10,224 nt of DNA from Rhodanobacter sp. (GTDB lineage: Bacteria > Pseudomonadota > Gammaproteobacteria > Xanthomonadales > Rhodanobacteraceae). The notes under the pieces were generated by a model that was not told the origin of the DNA, searched no databases, and saw only the letters and a program-made list of their open reading frames with translations. Location of the stretch: NCBI GenBank assembly GCA_026193555.1, contig JAPHUU010000462.1, forward strand, positions 1 through 10,224. The letters are read 5' to 3'. This document shows positions 1-6,627 of this stretch, piece by piece. A program made the position numbers and the translations under genes. Positions within the stretch are counted from its first letter, which is position 1, and each line of letters begins with the position of its first letter.

Positions 1-19
1 GAAGCTCGGCATCGACTGA
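1..19 (+). other. Mirrored copy of the pilR 3' end
   Basis: On the plus strand, bases 2-19 read AAG CTC GGC ATC GAC TGA, giving KLGID and a stop. This is identical at DNA level to the end of pilR on the minus strand (190-173), and the next 11 bases after the stop also match. It could be the tail of a second, convergent pilR-like gene lying left of the window, a fragment carried by an inverted duplication, or a fold-back artefact. Nothing upstream is visible, so these cannot be separated here. Confidence 0.5.
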
Positions 20-30
20 GCCGGCTTCTC

Positions 31-61
31 GCAGGAGCCCACCCTGTGGGCGAATGCTCTT
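31..61 (+). repeat. REP-like unit, type A, copy 1
   Basis: A 31-base unit with head GCAGGAGC, an internal short stem GCCCA/TGGGC around CCCTG, and tail GAATGCTCTT. It lies head-to-tail with the type B unit that follows. The head and tail match the type B unit while the stem differs. Extragenic units of this form are familiar to me from Xanthomonadales and Pseudomonas; the family assignment is by recollection. Confidence 0.75.
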
Positions 62-90
62 GCAGGAGCGACTTCAGTCGCGATGCTCTT
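62..90 (+). repeat. REP-like unit, type B, copy 1
   Basis: A 29-base unit with head GCAGGAGC, internal stem GCGAC/GTCGC around TTCA, and tail GATGCTCTT. With the inverted type B copy at 102-130 it forms a REPIN-like pair (two REPs in opposite orientation with a short spacer). The two type B copies differ at two positions in the tail, which suggests this central pair is real sequence and not simply one unit mirrored. Confidence 0.75.
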
Positions 91-101
91 CAATCTGGCG
101 A

Positions 102-130
102 AAAAGCATAGCGACTGAAGTCGCTCCTGC
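102..130 (-). repeat. REP-like unit, type B, copy 2 (inverted)
   Basis: Read on the minus strand this is the type B unit with tail TATGCTTTT in place of GATGCTCTT. It is the inverted partner of 62-90 and is separated from it by 11 bases. Such pairs are mobilised in trans by RAYT (TnpA-REP) transposases in other genomes; no such gene is in this window. Confidence 0.75.
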
Positions 131-161
131 AAGAGCATTCGCCCACAGGGTGGGCTCCTGC
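131..161 (-). repeat. REP-like unit, type A, copy 2 (inverted)
   Basis: Read on the minus strand this is identical to the type A unit at 31-61. It begins 11 bases beyond the pilR stop codon. In transcript order after pilR come this unit, the inverted type B unit, the spacer and the mirrored pair, so the cluster sits where a pilR terminator is expected. Confidence 0.75.
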
Positions 162-172
162 GAGAAGCCGGC

Positions 173-1570
173 TCAGTCGATGCCGAGCTTCTTCAGCTTG
201 TAGCGCAGCGCGCGGAAGGTGATGCCCAGTTTCCGCGCGGCGGCGGTCTTGTTGTAGCGCGACTCTTCCAGTGCCTTGACGATGGCGACCCGCTCGATAT
301 TGGTGATGTAGTCGTCCAGACCGCCATTGGCGCTGGCCGGTGCCGCAGCGGCAGCGCCGGGCGAGGGGCTGCCCTGGGCCAGTCCGCCATCATGGTCCTG
401 CGGGACACTACGTTGCGGCAGCATCAGGTCGACGGTATCGATGCTGGAGCCATCGCACATCGCCATCGCCCGTTCGAGGATGTTTTCCAGCTCGCGCACG
501 TTGCCGGGGAATTCGTAGGTTTCCAGTGCCTGCTTCGCTGCCGGAAGCAGCTGGCCGACGTTCTCGCCGCTCTTGCCGGCCAGCGACTTCAGGATGAAGT
601 TCGCCAGCAGCGGCACGTCGCCGCGGCGCTCGCGCAAGGGCGGTACGCGCAGCTCGATCACGTTGATGCGGTAGAACAGATCCTGCCGGAACAGACCCTG
701 TTCGACCAGCTGGCCGAGATTCTTGTGGGTGGCCGAAAGAATGCGCACATCGACCGGGATCTCGTCACGGCCGCCGATCGGCCGCACCGCTTTTTCCTGG
801 ATCGCGCGCAGCAGCTTCACCTGCATGTGCAGCGGCAGTTCGGCGACTTCGTCGAGGAACAGCGTGCCGCCCTGGGCGGCCTGGAACAGGCCCTCCTTGT
901 CGGCGCCTGCTCCGGTGAAGCTGCCCTTGCGATGACCGAAGAATTCGCTTTCCATCAGTTCGGAAGGGATCGCGCCGCAGTTGACCGGCACGAACGGGCC
1001 GCTGGCGCGTGGCCCCTGCTCGTGGATCAGCCGGGCCACCAGCTCCTTGCCGACACCGGATTCGCCGGCGATGTAGACCGGCGCCTGGTTGCGCGCCAGC
1101 TTGGTGATGGTGGCGCGCACCTGTTGCATGGCAGGCGAGTCGCCGATCAGGCGTTCGTTGGAGTCGGCGGTCTTGGCCGCGGCGCCACCCTCGCGCTTCT
1201 CCTCGGCCAGCCGCAAGGCGGTGCGCACCAGACCGCGCAACATCTGGATGTCGACCGGCTTGGAGACGAAGTCGAACGCGCCGGCCTTCAAGGCGTTCAC
1301 GGCGGCATCGACGTTGCCGTAGGCGGTGATCATCGCGACCGGCGTGTCCGGGCAGGTTTCGGCGATCAGCTCGATGATTTCCTGGCCGTTGCCGTCGGGC
1401 AGCCGCATGTCGGTGAAGCACAGGTCATAGCTGTGTTCGGCCAGTGCGCGGCGTGCTTCGGCCACGGTACCCACGGAGTCGACCTGAAGATCCATCCGCC
1501 CCAGCGTGATGGTCAGCAGTTCTCGGATGTCGCGTTCATCGTCGATGACCAGTACGGTCTGTAGGCTCAT
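173..1570 (-). CDS. pilR: Type IV pilus sigma54-dependent response regulator PilR
   Basis: A 465-residue NtrC-class activator with three domains. The receiver domain (about 5-118) has acidic pocket D10/D11, phosphoacceptor D54 in TDMRLPDG, T82 and K104. The AAA+ sigma54-interaction domain (about 141-375) has Walker A GESGVGKE at 169-176, the sigma54 loop GSFTGA at 216-221 and Walker B with D240/E241. After an Ala/Pro-rich linker comes a Fis-type helix-turn-helix (about 440-460) ending LKKLGID, as in Pseudomonas PilR from memory. PilR is normally phosphorylated by the membrane kinase PilS and activates pilA from a -24/-12 promoter. The start at MSLQTVLVIDDE was chosen because PilR proteins begin there; a TTG 51 bases upstream in frame adds a non-conserved leader. 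The ribosome binding site is weak. No pilS lies directly upstream, where an esterase gene is found. The last 19 bases lie inside the inverted repeat at 1-191. Confidence 0.95.
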   Translation of the reverse strand: MSLQTVLVIDDERDIRELLTITLGRMDLQVDSVGTVAEARRALAEHSYDLCFTDMRLPDGNGQEIIELIAETCPDTPVAMITAYGNVDAAVNALKAGAFDFVSKPVDIQMLRGLVRTALRLAEEKREGGAAAKTADSNERLIGDSPAMQQVRATITKLARNQAPVYIAGESGVGKELVARLIHEQGPRASGPFVPVNCGAIPSELMESEFFGHRKGSFTGAGADKEGLFQAAQGGTLFLDEVAELPLHMQVKLLRAIQEKAVRPIGGRDEIPVDVRILSATHKNLGQLVEQGLFRQDLFYRINVIELRVPPLRERRGDVPLLANFILKSLAGKSGENVGQLLPAAKQALETYEFPGNVRELENILERAMAMCDGSSIDTVDLMLPQRSVPQDHDGGLAQGSPSPGAAAAAPASANGGLDDYITNIERVAIVKALEESRYNKTAAARKLGITFRALRYKLKKLGID

Positions 1571-1667
1571 GGCACGCCGCAAGGATGTTGATGCAGCGAA
1601 GAATACCCGTCCGCGCGTCAAGGGGCAAAGGTTGTTCGCGCGCGATTCGGCCAGCGGCGACGTGCTG

Positions 1668-1698
1668 GTCGCAGCCGGGCATCAAGCCGGGCTGCGAC
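1668..1698 (-). terminator. Possible terminator hairpin after the esterase gene
   Basis: An imperfect hairpin begins 18 bases beyond the esterase stop. Its outer stem is 9 bp (GTCGCAGCC with GGCTGCGAC), followed by one G-G mismatch, 3 more base pairs and a 5-base loop. No run of T follows on the minus strand, so efficient intrinsic termination is doubtful. It may end or weaken the sugar-locus transcript before pilR. The rest of the 1571-1716 gap shows no convincing promoter; a -24/-12 element was looked for and not found. Confidence 0.4.
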
Positions 1699-1716
1699 GT
1701 ATCCTGCGGTCCCGCC

Positions 1717-2817
1717 CTAGCGACCCAGTTGGCGATTGAAGAAGTTCACGATCACGGCATAGGCCTCGCGCGATTCGGGCAGTTCCGGATCGGAGAAGAA
1801 TGAATGCCACATGCCGTCCCATACCTGCAGTTCGGCGTCCACGCCGGCAGCAGTCAGCAAACGCTGGCTCTGAATCATCGTGCTCATGGTGGAGTCACGG
1901 CTGCCAGTGATCAGCAAGGTCGGCGGGAACTTCGCCAGCAAGGCTGGCGAGTTGCCGGGGAATACCATCGGGTCGGTCTGCCGGGCGCCCTTGAAGTAAG
2001 GTGAGTCGGTGAAATAGGACACGTTGGTTCCGTTCGGCTGCGGCGTGGGGGCTCCGTCGCCGCTCAATATGGGCCCCGTGTAGGCCATGTCTCCGGCCAT
2101 CTCGACGATCGACCCGCAGAACGTGCCGATGGCGCCGGGGACGGGCAGCTTCCGCGTGATGAAACGGGCCACCGCCTCGCCGGTGAGCACGCCGCCGGCG
2201 GAGCAGCCGTAGATGCCGATGTTCCGCGCCGGGTAGTGCTTCAACAAGGCGCGGTAGACCGCCTCGACGTCCTCGCCGGCGGCCGGAAAGACGTGCTCGG
2301 GGCCCTGCCGGTAGTCGACCGTGATGACCTTGATCCGACCCAGGCTGGCAATCGGGATCGACTCCACTAGCCCGCCGCTGTGCGCGCCCCACAGGAAATC
2401 GCCACCGTGCAGGTTGATCAGAACGCGGCTGGCCTGTGCCGGTGCAACGCCCGGCGCGGGCGTCACGACGTCGGTGGGCACCCCGCCGATGGACCGCGCG
2501 GTGATGATCACCGGATAGATCTTCTTCATCCGCCGCACGCGATCGCGATTGATCGAGTCGTAGTATGCGCGGCTGGCGGCGATGTCGTTGATCGAGGGCG
2601 AATGGCGACTCTGTTCCCGCATGATCCGGAATTGCCGGCGCGCCTGCGGCGACGCGAACGAGGAATAGGGTACGCGGAAGGACGGCAGCGTGATGTCGTC
2701 GCGGGAATCGGTGTTCGGTGACTTCGGTGGTGACTCTGCGGCGATGGCGTAGGCGCCCAGCAGCGCGATACCGAGCAGGACCAAATTCAGGATGTGTTTT
2801 GGAATCGATGCAGGCAT
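1717..2817 (-). CDS. Exported alpha/beta-hydrolase esterase, HSL (family IV) type
   Basis: A 366-residue protein expected to hydrolyse carboxyl esters. Residues 1-27 form a signal peptide with a hydrophobic core (LNLVLLGIALLGAYAIA), so it should act in the periplasm or beyond. HSL-family marks are the oxyanion-hole motif HGG at 137-139 in LINLHGGDF, the YRQGPEHVFPAAGED segment at 169-183 and the nucleophile elbow GCSAGG at 204-209 with S206. D308 (TGSRD) and H338 (GMWHSFF) complete the triad. The usual HGGG is HGGD here. The gene begins 22 bases after the exported GH65 gene, with a GGAG 8 bases before the ATG, so co-transcription is very likely. The substrate is unknown; the context suggests acylated oligosaccharide or glycoside, which is inference. 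A general carboxylesterase is the alternative. Confidence 0.87.
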   Translation of the reverse strand: MPASIPKHILNLVLLGIALLGAYAIAAESPPKSPNTDSRDDITLPSFRVPYSSFASPQARRQFRIMREQSRHSPSINDIAASRAYYDSINRDRVRRMKKIYPVIITARSIGGVPTDVVTPAPGVAPAQASRVLINLHGGDFLWGAHSGGLVESIPIASLGRIKVITVDYRQGPEHVFPAAGEDVEAVYRALLKHYPARNIGIYGCSAGGVLTGEAVARFITRKLPVPGAIGTFCGSIVEMAGDMAYTGPILSGDGAPTPQPNGTNVSYFTDSPYFKGARQTDPMVFPGNSPALLAKFPPTLLITGSRDSTMSTMIQSQRLLTAAGVDAELQVWDGMWHSFFSDPELPESREAYAVIVNFFNRQLGR

Positions 2818-2839
2818 GGGCCGGTCTCCGGAACAATCG

Positions 2840-5086
2840 TCAAAGCGCCTTTCGCGACAGTACGGTCTTGCCGGTCTGGTCGCGATGGATCGTGATGTCG
2901 TACAGCTTGCCTCTGAAGTGAATTTTTTTGAGCGTCAACGACGTCCAGGCCATCGGCAGCACCGGTGGATACGCCTGCACAAGGCCGTTGTTTTCGATGC
3001 GCAGGCCGGACAGGCCGTAGACGAAGCTCTGCACGAAGCCGGCCGAGGTGGCCAGGATGTAGCCGGCGTTGTTGGCGGCGGTCTCGGTGCGCACGTTGAA
3101 CGGTGGCTTGAGGAAGCCGACCAGGTTGCGCTGGATCCAGTCGCCGGCGGCCTTGCTGTCGCCGAGTTCGGCCGCGCCGACGGCGAGCATCGCCATCATC
3201 ATCTCGTTCGGGTCGTCGCCGTGGGTCTTCAGTTCGTGCAACTGGAACGCGAAATCGTTGCGGCGCACCTGCGTCGACATCGACAGGTCGAGGTTCGGAT
3301 ACATCAGCCAGGCCAGCGACGAGCCCATCCAGGTGATCTTGTCGTGCGGCACCGAGGCGTCGAAATCGCGATGGCGCTGGTTGGCGTCGTCGAACGGGAT
3401 ATACATCTTCGCGGCGATCTCGGCCCATTTCGGGTCGGCCCTTGCACCTGCTGCCCTGGCCGCTTCGGTGGCGATCTCCAGCGCCTTGCGCGCGGCGGCA
3501 TTGGTGAACGAATCGTTGGGCACGTCTTCGTAGGCCTCGTCGGGCGAGGTGACGTGCAGGATCTCATAGCGTCCTTCGGCAGGATTCCAGGTCACCCGGC
3601 TGGTCCAGAATTCGGCGATCTCGCGGATCACCGGCCAGCCATCCTTCTTCAGCCAGGCCTTGTCGCCGGTGGCCAGGTAGTACTGCCATTGCGCGATCGC
3701 GATGTCCGCATTGACGTGGATCTCGCGGAACACGTGATAAGCGAAGTGCGGCGTGTTGTCGACGCCGGTCTGCGGGTCCGCTTCCCACGGGTACATGGTG
3801 CCCTTGGCGCCGTACCGTTTCGCCCTCTCGCGTGCCGGCTGCATCGTGCGGTCGCGGAACATCACGATCGGCCTGGCGCGCTCGGGGTGCAACAGCAGCA
3901 GGGCGGGGAACACCCACGAATCGCTGTCCCAGAACGCATGACCGGCATAGCCGGGGGTCAGCGCGCAGGCGCCCATCGGCCAGGCCGTGCCGACGGTGGT
4001 GTTGGACAGCAGGTAGTACAGATCCGAATGCACGGCCAGCTGCACTTTCGGATCGCCGTCGATCACGATGTCGGCCTTCCACAGGTCATTCCATGCGGCG
4101 ACGTGCCGGGTGAGCAGGTGCTCGAACCCGGTCTTGCGTGCGGCCAGTGCCAGTGCCAGGTCGGCTTTCGCGTCGCCGCCCCAGTCCTGCCGGGACGCGG
4201 CGATGTACTTGGTGAAGGTGTAGGTCCTGCCCTTTTCGACGTTGACGAGCAGATTCAGCGACAGCTTGGTGGGGCCTTTCTCCAGCGTCACCTTGTCGAC
4301 TGTGACGCCCGCCGGAAGGCTGATCGCCGCCGCCTCGGCCATGTGCAGCCCCTGTTCGGCCTGGCCGTCGAGCCACAACGTGAGCTGGCGGGTGTTGCCG
4401 TCGCTGGCGATGACGCGGGTGTGGCCGGGATACCAGACCGCGGCGCGATCCGGCGTCGGTACCGGCTTGTTCTGCAGATTCTGTCCGCTGGCGATCACCG
4501 CGTTGATCATCTGGTCGCCGGTCATCGTGGCGATCGGAAAGCGCGGCTGGTGCTCTGACCACAGCCGGATCGGGAAGGTCAGCTGCACCTTGCCGTCGAA
4601 GTGCGGCGTGATCGACAACTGCGTGGCGGCGAGATGCGGGTCGGCCTGGCTGACGAAGGTGGCGACCTTCACGTCGGTCGCCTTGTTGGCGTACTCGAAG
4701 CGGTAGCGGGTCGCCAGCGTGCCGTCGTGCATGTTCAGCGTCTGCGCGTAGTCGGCGAAGGTCTTCGGACCGAGCCGGGTCGAATTGAGCCAGCCGCCGC
4801 CGGGGTTGTAGTCGATCTCGCTCCAGCCGGGGATCGCGGCGGGACGGGAGATGTCGCCCTTGGCGTAGTCCATGAACGCGACCATGTAGCCGGGGGCCGG
4901 CTCGGTGCCGCGCGGCGAGGTCATCGTCGAGAAATAGCCGTTGGCCAGGTAGCTCGGAAAGTAGCTGCCGAAGTTCTTCGATGTGCCGGTGAGCAGGAAG
5001 CCAGGGTCAGTCTGGCCGAACGCCGGCGCGGCGATCACCGCGGCGATGATCCACAACCAGGAGAGCGTGAGAGGGCGAAATTTCAT
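2840..5086 (-). CDS. Exported GH65 glycoside hydrolase (kojibiose hydrolase/acid trehalase-like)
   Basis: A 748-residue GH65 protein with a signal peptide at 1-25 (core LWIIAAVIAAPAFG), so probably periplasmic. The N-terminal beta-sandwich spans about 30-300, the (alpha/alpha)6 barrel about 320-690, and a short C-terminal beta domain follows. Visible barrel motifs are FWDSDSWVFP (385-394, D387), the HVNADIAIAQWQYYLATGD segment (457-475), SPDE (514-517) with E517 as general acid, and TETAANN near 667-673 with E668 aligned to the general base of GH65 hydrolases, before TSAGFVQSFVYGLSGLR. The spacings D387-E517-E668 (130 and 151) are close to those I recall for human PGGHG and Flavobacterium kojibiose hydrolase. 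It therefore looks hydrolytic and releases glucose from an alpha-linked substrate of unknown linkage. GGAG lies 5 bases before the ATG. It sits 49 bases after the transporter gene and 22 before the esterase. Confidence 0.87.
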   Translation of the reverse strand: MKFRPLTLSWLWIIAAVIAAPAFGQTDPGFLLTGTSKNFGSYFPSYLANGYFSTMTSPRGTEPAPGYMVAFMDYAKGDISRPAAIPGWSEIDYNPGGGWLNSTRLGPKTFADYAQTLNMHDGTLATRYRFEYANKATDVKVATFVSQADPHLAATQLSITPHFDGKVQLTFPIRLWSEHQPRFPIATMTGDQMINAVIASGQNLQNKPVPTPDRAAVWYPGHTRVIASDGNTRQLTLWLDGQAEQGLHMAEAAAISLPAGVTVDKVTLEKGPTKLSLNLLVNVEKGRTYTFTKYIAASRQDWGGDAKADLALALAARKTGFEHLLTRHVAAWNDLWKADIVIDGDPKVQLAVHSDLYYLLSNTTVGTAWPMGACALTPGYAGHAFWDSDSWVFPALLLLHPERARPIVMFRDRTMQPARERAKRYGAKGTMYPWEADPQTGVDNTPHFAYHVFREIHVNADIAIAQWQYYLATGDKAWLKKDGWPVIREIAEFWTSRVTWNPAEGRYEILHVTSPDEAYEDVPNDSFTNAAARKALEIATEAARAAGARADPKWAEIAAKMYIPFDDANQRHRDFDASVPHDKITWMGSSLAWLMYPNLDLSMSTQVRRNDFAFQLHELKTHGDDPNEMMMAMLAVGAAELGDSKAAGDWIQRNLVGFLKPPFNVRTETAANNAGYILATSAGFVQSFVYGLSGLRIENNGLVQAYPPVLPMAWTSLTLKKIHFRGKLYDITIHRDQTGKTVLSRKAL

Positions 5087-5135
5087 GAGGGCTCCATGGT
5101 GTCGATACGTGCTGTCTCACAGTCGAGAACGGTGA

Positions 5136-6404
5136 CTATTTCGTGGCAAGACCGACCTTGATCGGGATCGCCGTTCCCTCGTCGCGATCGGTCTCGCGCT
5201 TGAACAGGAACAGCGAGATCAGCAACAGCGTCATCGGGATCAGCGAAAAATAGAAGGCGTGGATGCCGTCGAAGCGCGAGAACACGATCGCGGTGATGCG
5301 TGATCCCAGGGTGCCGCCCAGGGCGGAGAAGATCACGATCAGCCCGGTCATCGCGGCATGCGACGGTTTCGGCAGCGAGCTCAGTGCGACCGAATTGATC
5401 ACCGGATAGATCGGCGCCATCAGCAGGCCGATAAGCGGGATCAGGTATGCGGCGACCGGCGCGTTGAACCAGCCGACATCCGCCCGCGCGACCACGTGCT
5501 CGGCCAGCGGCAGGGCCACCACCACCAGCAGGCCCATGCCGACCACACAGATGTTCAGCAGCGCGTACCAGGGCACCCGCCGCAGCACCTGTCCGGCCAG
5601 CAGGCGACCGATCGCGGTGGTGCCGGCCAGGATGGTGGCGACCTGGACGCTCATCGCGTTGGGCAGCTTGAGTACCTCGTTGTTGAAGGTCGGCAGCCAG
5701 GTGCCAAAGCTCTGCTCGATCAGCACGTAGAGGAACGCCGATATCAGGAAGACATAGACCAGCGGACGCAGGAACAGCTGCAGCATTTCCAGCAGTGAGC
5801 CGCGCATCGAGTTGGTCTCCTCGGTATGCGCTGCCGACTCGTCGAGCTGCGAGGTGGCCAGCAGCACGATCACCAGCGCGCACAATACGGCGAGCAGCCA
5901 GTAGACGTTGAGCCAGGACGGATTCGCTGGTGCGGCGGAGTCGATGAAGGCGCTGAAGATCCAGCCGCCGGCCAGCACGCCGACCATGAACAGGCCCTCG
6001 ATGGTATTGGTCAGCCGTCCGTGTTCCGCCCTGTTGCTGGTCAGCAGTCCGATCGACGAATACACGGCCACCTTGGCCAGGGCGAAGGAAACACCGATGC
6101 AGGTGAACAGCAGCTCGGTGGTGTGGAAGCTCGGGTAGAGCGGCATCAGCATGCAGGCGCCGCCGACGATCGCCAATGACAGCATCATGGCGCGGCGATA
6201 GCCCAGCAGGGGAAGAAAGGAGGCGACCAGCAGCGAGGTCACTGCGATCGTCAGATCCTTGAACAGTTCAAGCAGGCTCGCGTGCGGCTTGTCCACGCCG
6301 AAGCTGACGATCGCCTGCAGGATCACCGTGCCGACGCTGTTTAGCAGGATCGCAAAAACCATGTAGATCAGCGCCAGCGCGATGATCATGCGGATTCGGT
6401 TCAT
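5136..6404 (-). CDS. Major facilitator superfamily transporter, probable sugar importer
   Basis: A 422-residue inner-membrane protein with about 12 hydrophobic segments, near 5-27, 45-67, 73-92, 98-121, 134-153, 166-184, 213-233, 252-270, 278-300, 317-336, 351-374 and 382-402. The charged central loop (about 186-212) separates the two six-helix halves as in MFS proteins. GYRRAMML after helix 2 is the degenerate MFS loop 2-3 motif. E230 and W236 in helix 7 and the GLIVIFSALGGTLGS stretch in helix 11 resemble fucose/glucose permeases of the FHS group, but this is a loose match. Given the GH65 and TonB-receptor neighbours, its cargo is probably glucose or an alpha-glucobiose. The start at MNRIRM was chosen because helix 1 begins there; an upstream in-frame TTG adds 27 polar residues. 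The Shine-Dalgarno AGGCAGG is moderate. Confidence 0.85.
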   Translation of the reverse strand: MNRIRMIIALALIYMVFAILLNSVGTVILQAIVSFGVDKPHASLLELFKDLTIAVTSLLVASFLPLLGYRRAMMLSLAIVGGACMLMPLYPSFHTTELLFTCIGVSFALAKVAVYSSIGLLTSNRAEHGRLTNTIEGLFMVGVLAGGWIFSAFIDSAAPANPSWLNVYWLLAVLCALVIVLLATSQLDESAAHTEETNSMRGSLLEMLQLFLRPLVYVFLISAFLYVLIEQSFGTWLPTFNNEVLKLPNAMSVQVATILAGTTAIGRLLAGQVLRRVPWYALLNICVVGMGLLVVVALPLAEHVVARADVGWFNAPVAAYLIPLIGLLMAPIYPVINSVALSSLPKPSHAAMTGLIVIFSALGGTLGSRITAIVFSRFDGIHAFYFSLIPMTLLLISLFLFKRETDRDEGTAIPIKVGLATK

Positions 6405-6494
6405 GGCGGCCTGCCTGAAAATGGATGTATGGCTGAAGATGGGTTGTCTCCGATCCACTGTGCCGTGCGAACGATCGGCGGACAAGGGACGGAA

Positions 6495-6520
6495 CCCTGC
6501 GCGGTCACGACCGCGCAGGG
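6495..6520 (-). terminator. Strong GC hairpin, probable terminator or attenuator
   Basis: CCCTGCGCGGTC (6495-6506) pairs perfectly with GACCGCGCAGGG (6509-6520), which folds as an 11-bp stem with a 4-base loop. On the minus strand it is followed by TTCCGTCCCTTGTCC, a T-rich but interrupted tract, so it is only partly like an intrinsic terminator. It lies 107 bases beyond the receptor stop and 90 bases before the transporter start. Partial read-through is the simplest reading. Confidence 0.5.
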
Positions 6521-6559
6521 AGAGTCTTGGTGGCGACTTGCATCGGTGTTGCCTGCGGT

Positions 6560-6585
6560 GCGCCGGGCGATGACCTGCCCGACGC
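6560..6585 (-). other. 9-bp intercistronic RNA hairpin
   Basis: Arms 6560-6568 and 6577-6585 form a 9-bp stem with an 8-base loop. One pair is U-G in the minus-strand RNA but would be an A-C mismatch in plus-strand RNA, which favours a role in the minus transcript. There is no T-tract, so it is more likely an mRNA-stabilising element or a chance G+C-rich fold than a terminator. Confidence 0.35.
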
Positions 6586-6592
6586 CACCGGA

Positions 6593-6611
6593 GCCCCCTG
6601 AATCGAGGGGC
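6593..6611 (-). other. Short hairpin just after the receptor stop
   Basis: GCCCC (6593-6597) and GGGGC (6607-6611) can pair around a 9-base loop, 16 bases beyond the receptor stop. It is short and may be chance; it is noted because two more hairpins follow in the same gap. Confidence 0.25.
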
Positions 6612-6627
6612 AGTTGCGGATGACGAA

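Larger units (their letters stand above)
1..191. repeat. 81-bp perfect inverted repeat with 29-nt spacer
   Basis: Positions 1-81 are the exact reverse complement of 111-191, with no mismatch in 81 bases; 82-110 is the spacer. The spacer edges continue the symmetry imperfectly (GATGCTCTT on one side, the complement of TATGCTTTT on the other). The core (31-161) consists of four REP-like units. The outer 30 bases of each arm are not REP: on the right arm they are the last five codons and stop of pilR plus 11 bases after it, and on the left arm the same bases appear on the plus strand. Transcribed, the structure would form a very long hairpin and could end transcription from either side. The repeat may extend left of base 1, which cannot be seen. 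Either it is a real palindrome or it is an assembly fold-back at a contig end. Confidence 0.97.
6405..6627 (-). other. 223-nt hairpin-rich gap between receptor and transporter genes
   Basis: No gene is supported in this gap. On the minus strand three hairpins follow the receptor stop: 6593-6611 (5 bp), 6560-6585 (9 bp with one U-G wobble) and 6495-6520 (11-12 bp). Such intercistronic structure could stop most transcripts or protect the receptor mRNA 3' end, giving more receptor than transporter. No clear -35/-10 pair for the transporter was found in the 90 bases before its start, but a weak promoter cannot be excluded. Confidence 0.6.

Noticed and set aside
1..191. CRISPR array or attachment site
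   Set aside because: The units are inverted pairs with no regular spacers; the structure is a nested palindrome. No integrase or tRNA is nearby.
392..1564. 390-codon open frame on the plus strand opposite pilR
   Set aside because: It lies wholly antisense to a clear PilR, its protein has no recognisable domain, and long antisense frames are expected at this G+C content.
1567..1582. TGGCAC at 1569 as a sigma54 -24 element
   Set aside because: No TTGC or similar -12 element follows at the right spacing, and it points away from the neighbouring genes.
1571..1621. TTG start adding 17 residues to PilR
   Set aside because: The extension is not conserved in PilR, and the receiver domain begins normally at MSLQTVLVIDDE.
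2792..4558. 588-codon open frame on the plus strand opposite the exported GH65 gene
   Set aside because: It is antisense to a gene with conserved motifs throughout, and its translation is rich in Arg, Gly, His and Val with no domain, as expected for a shadow frame.
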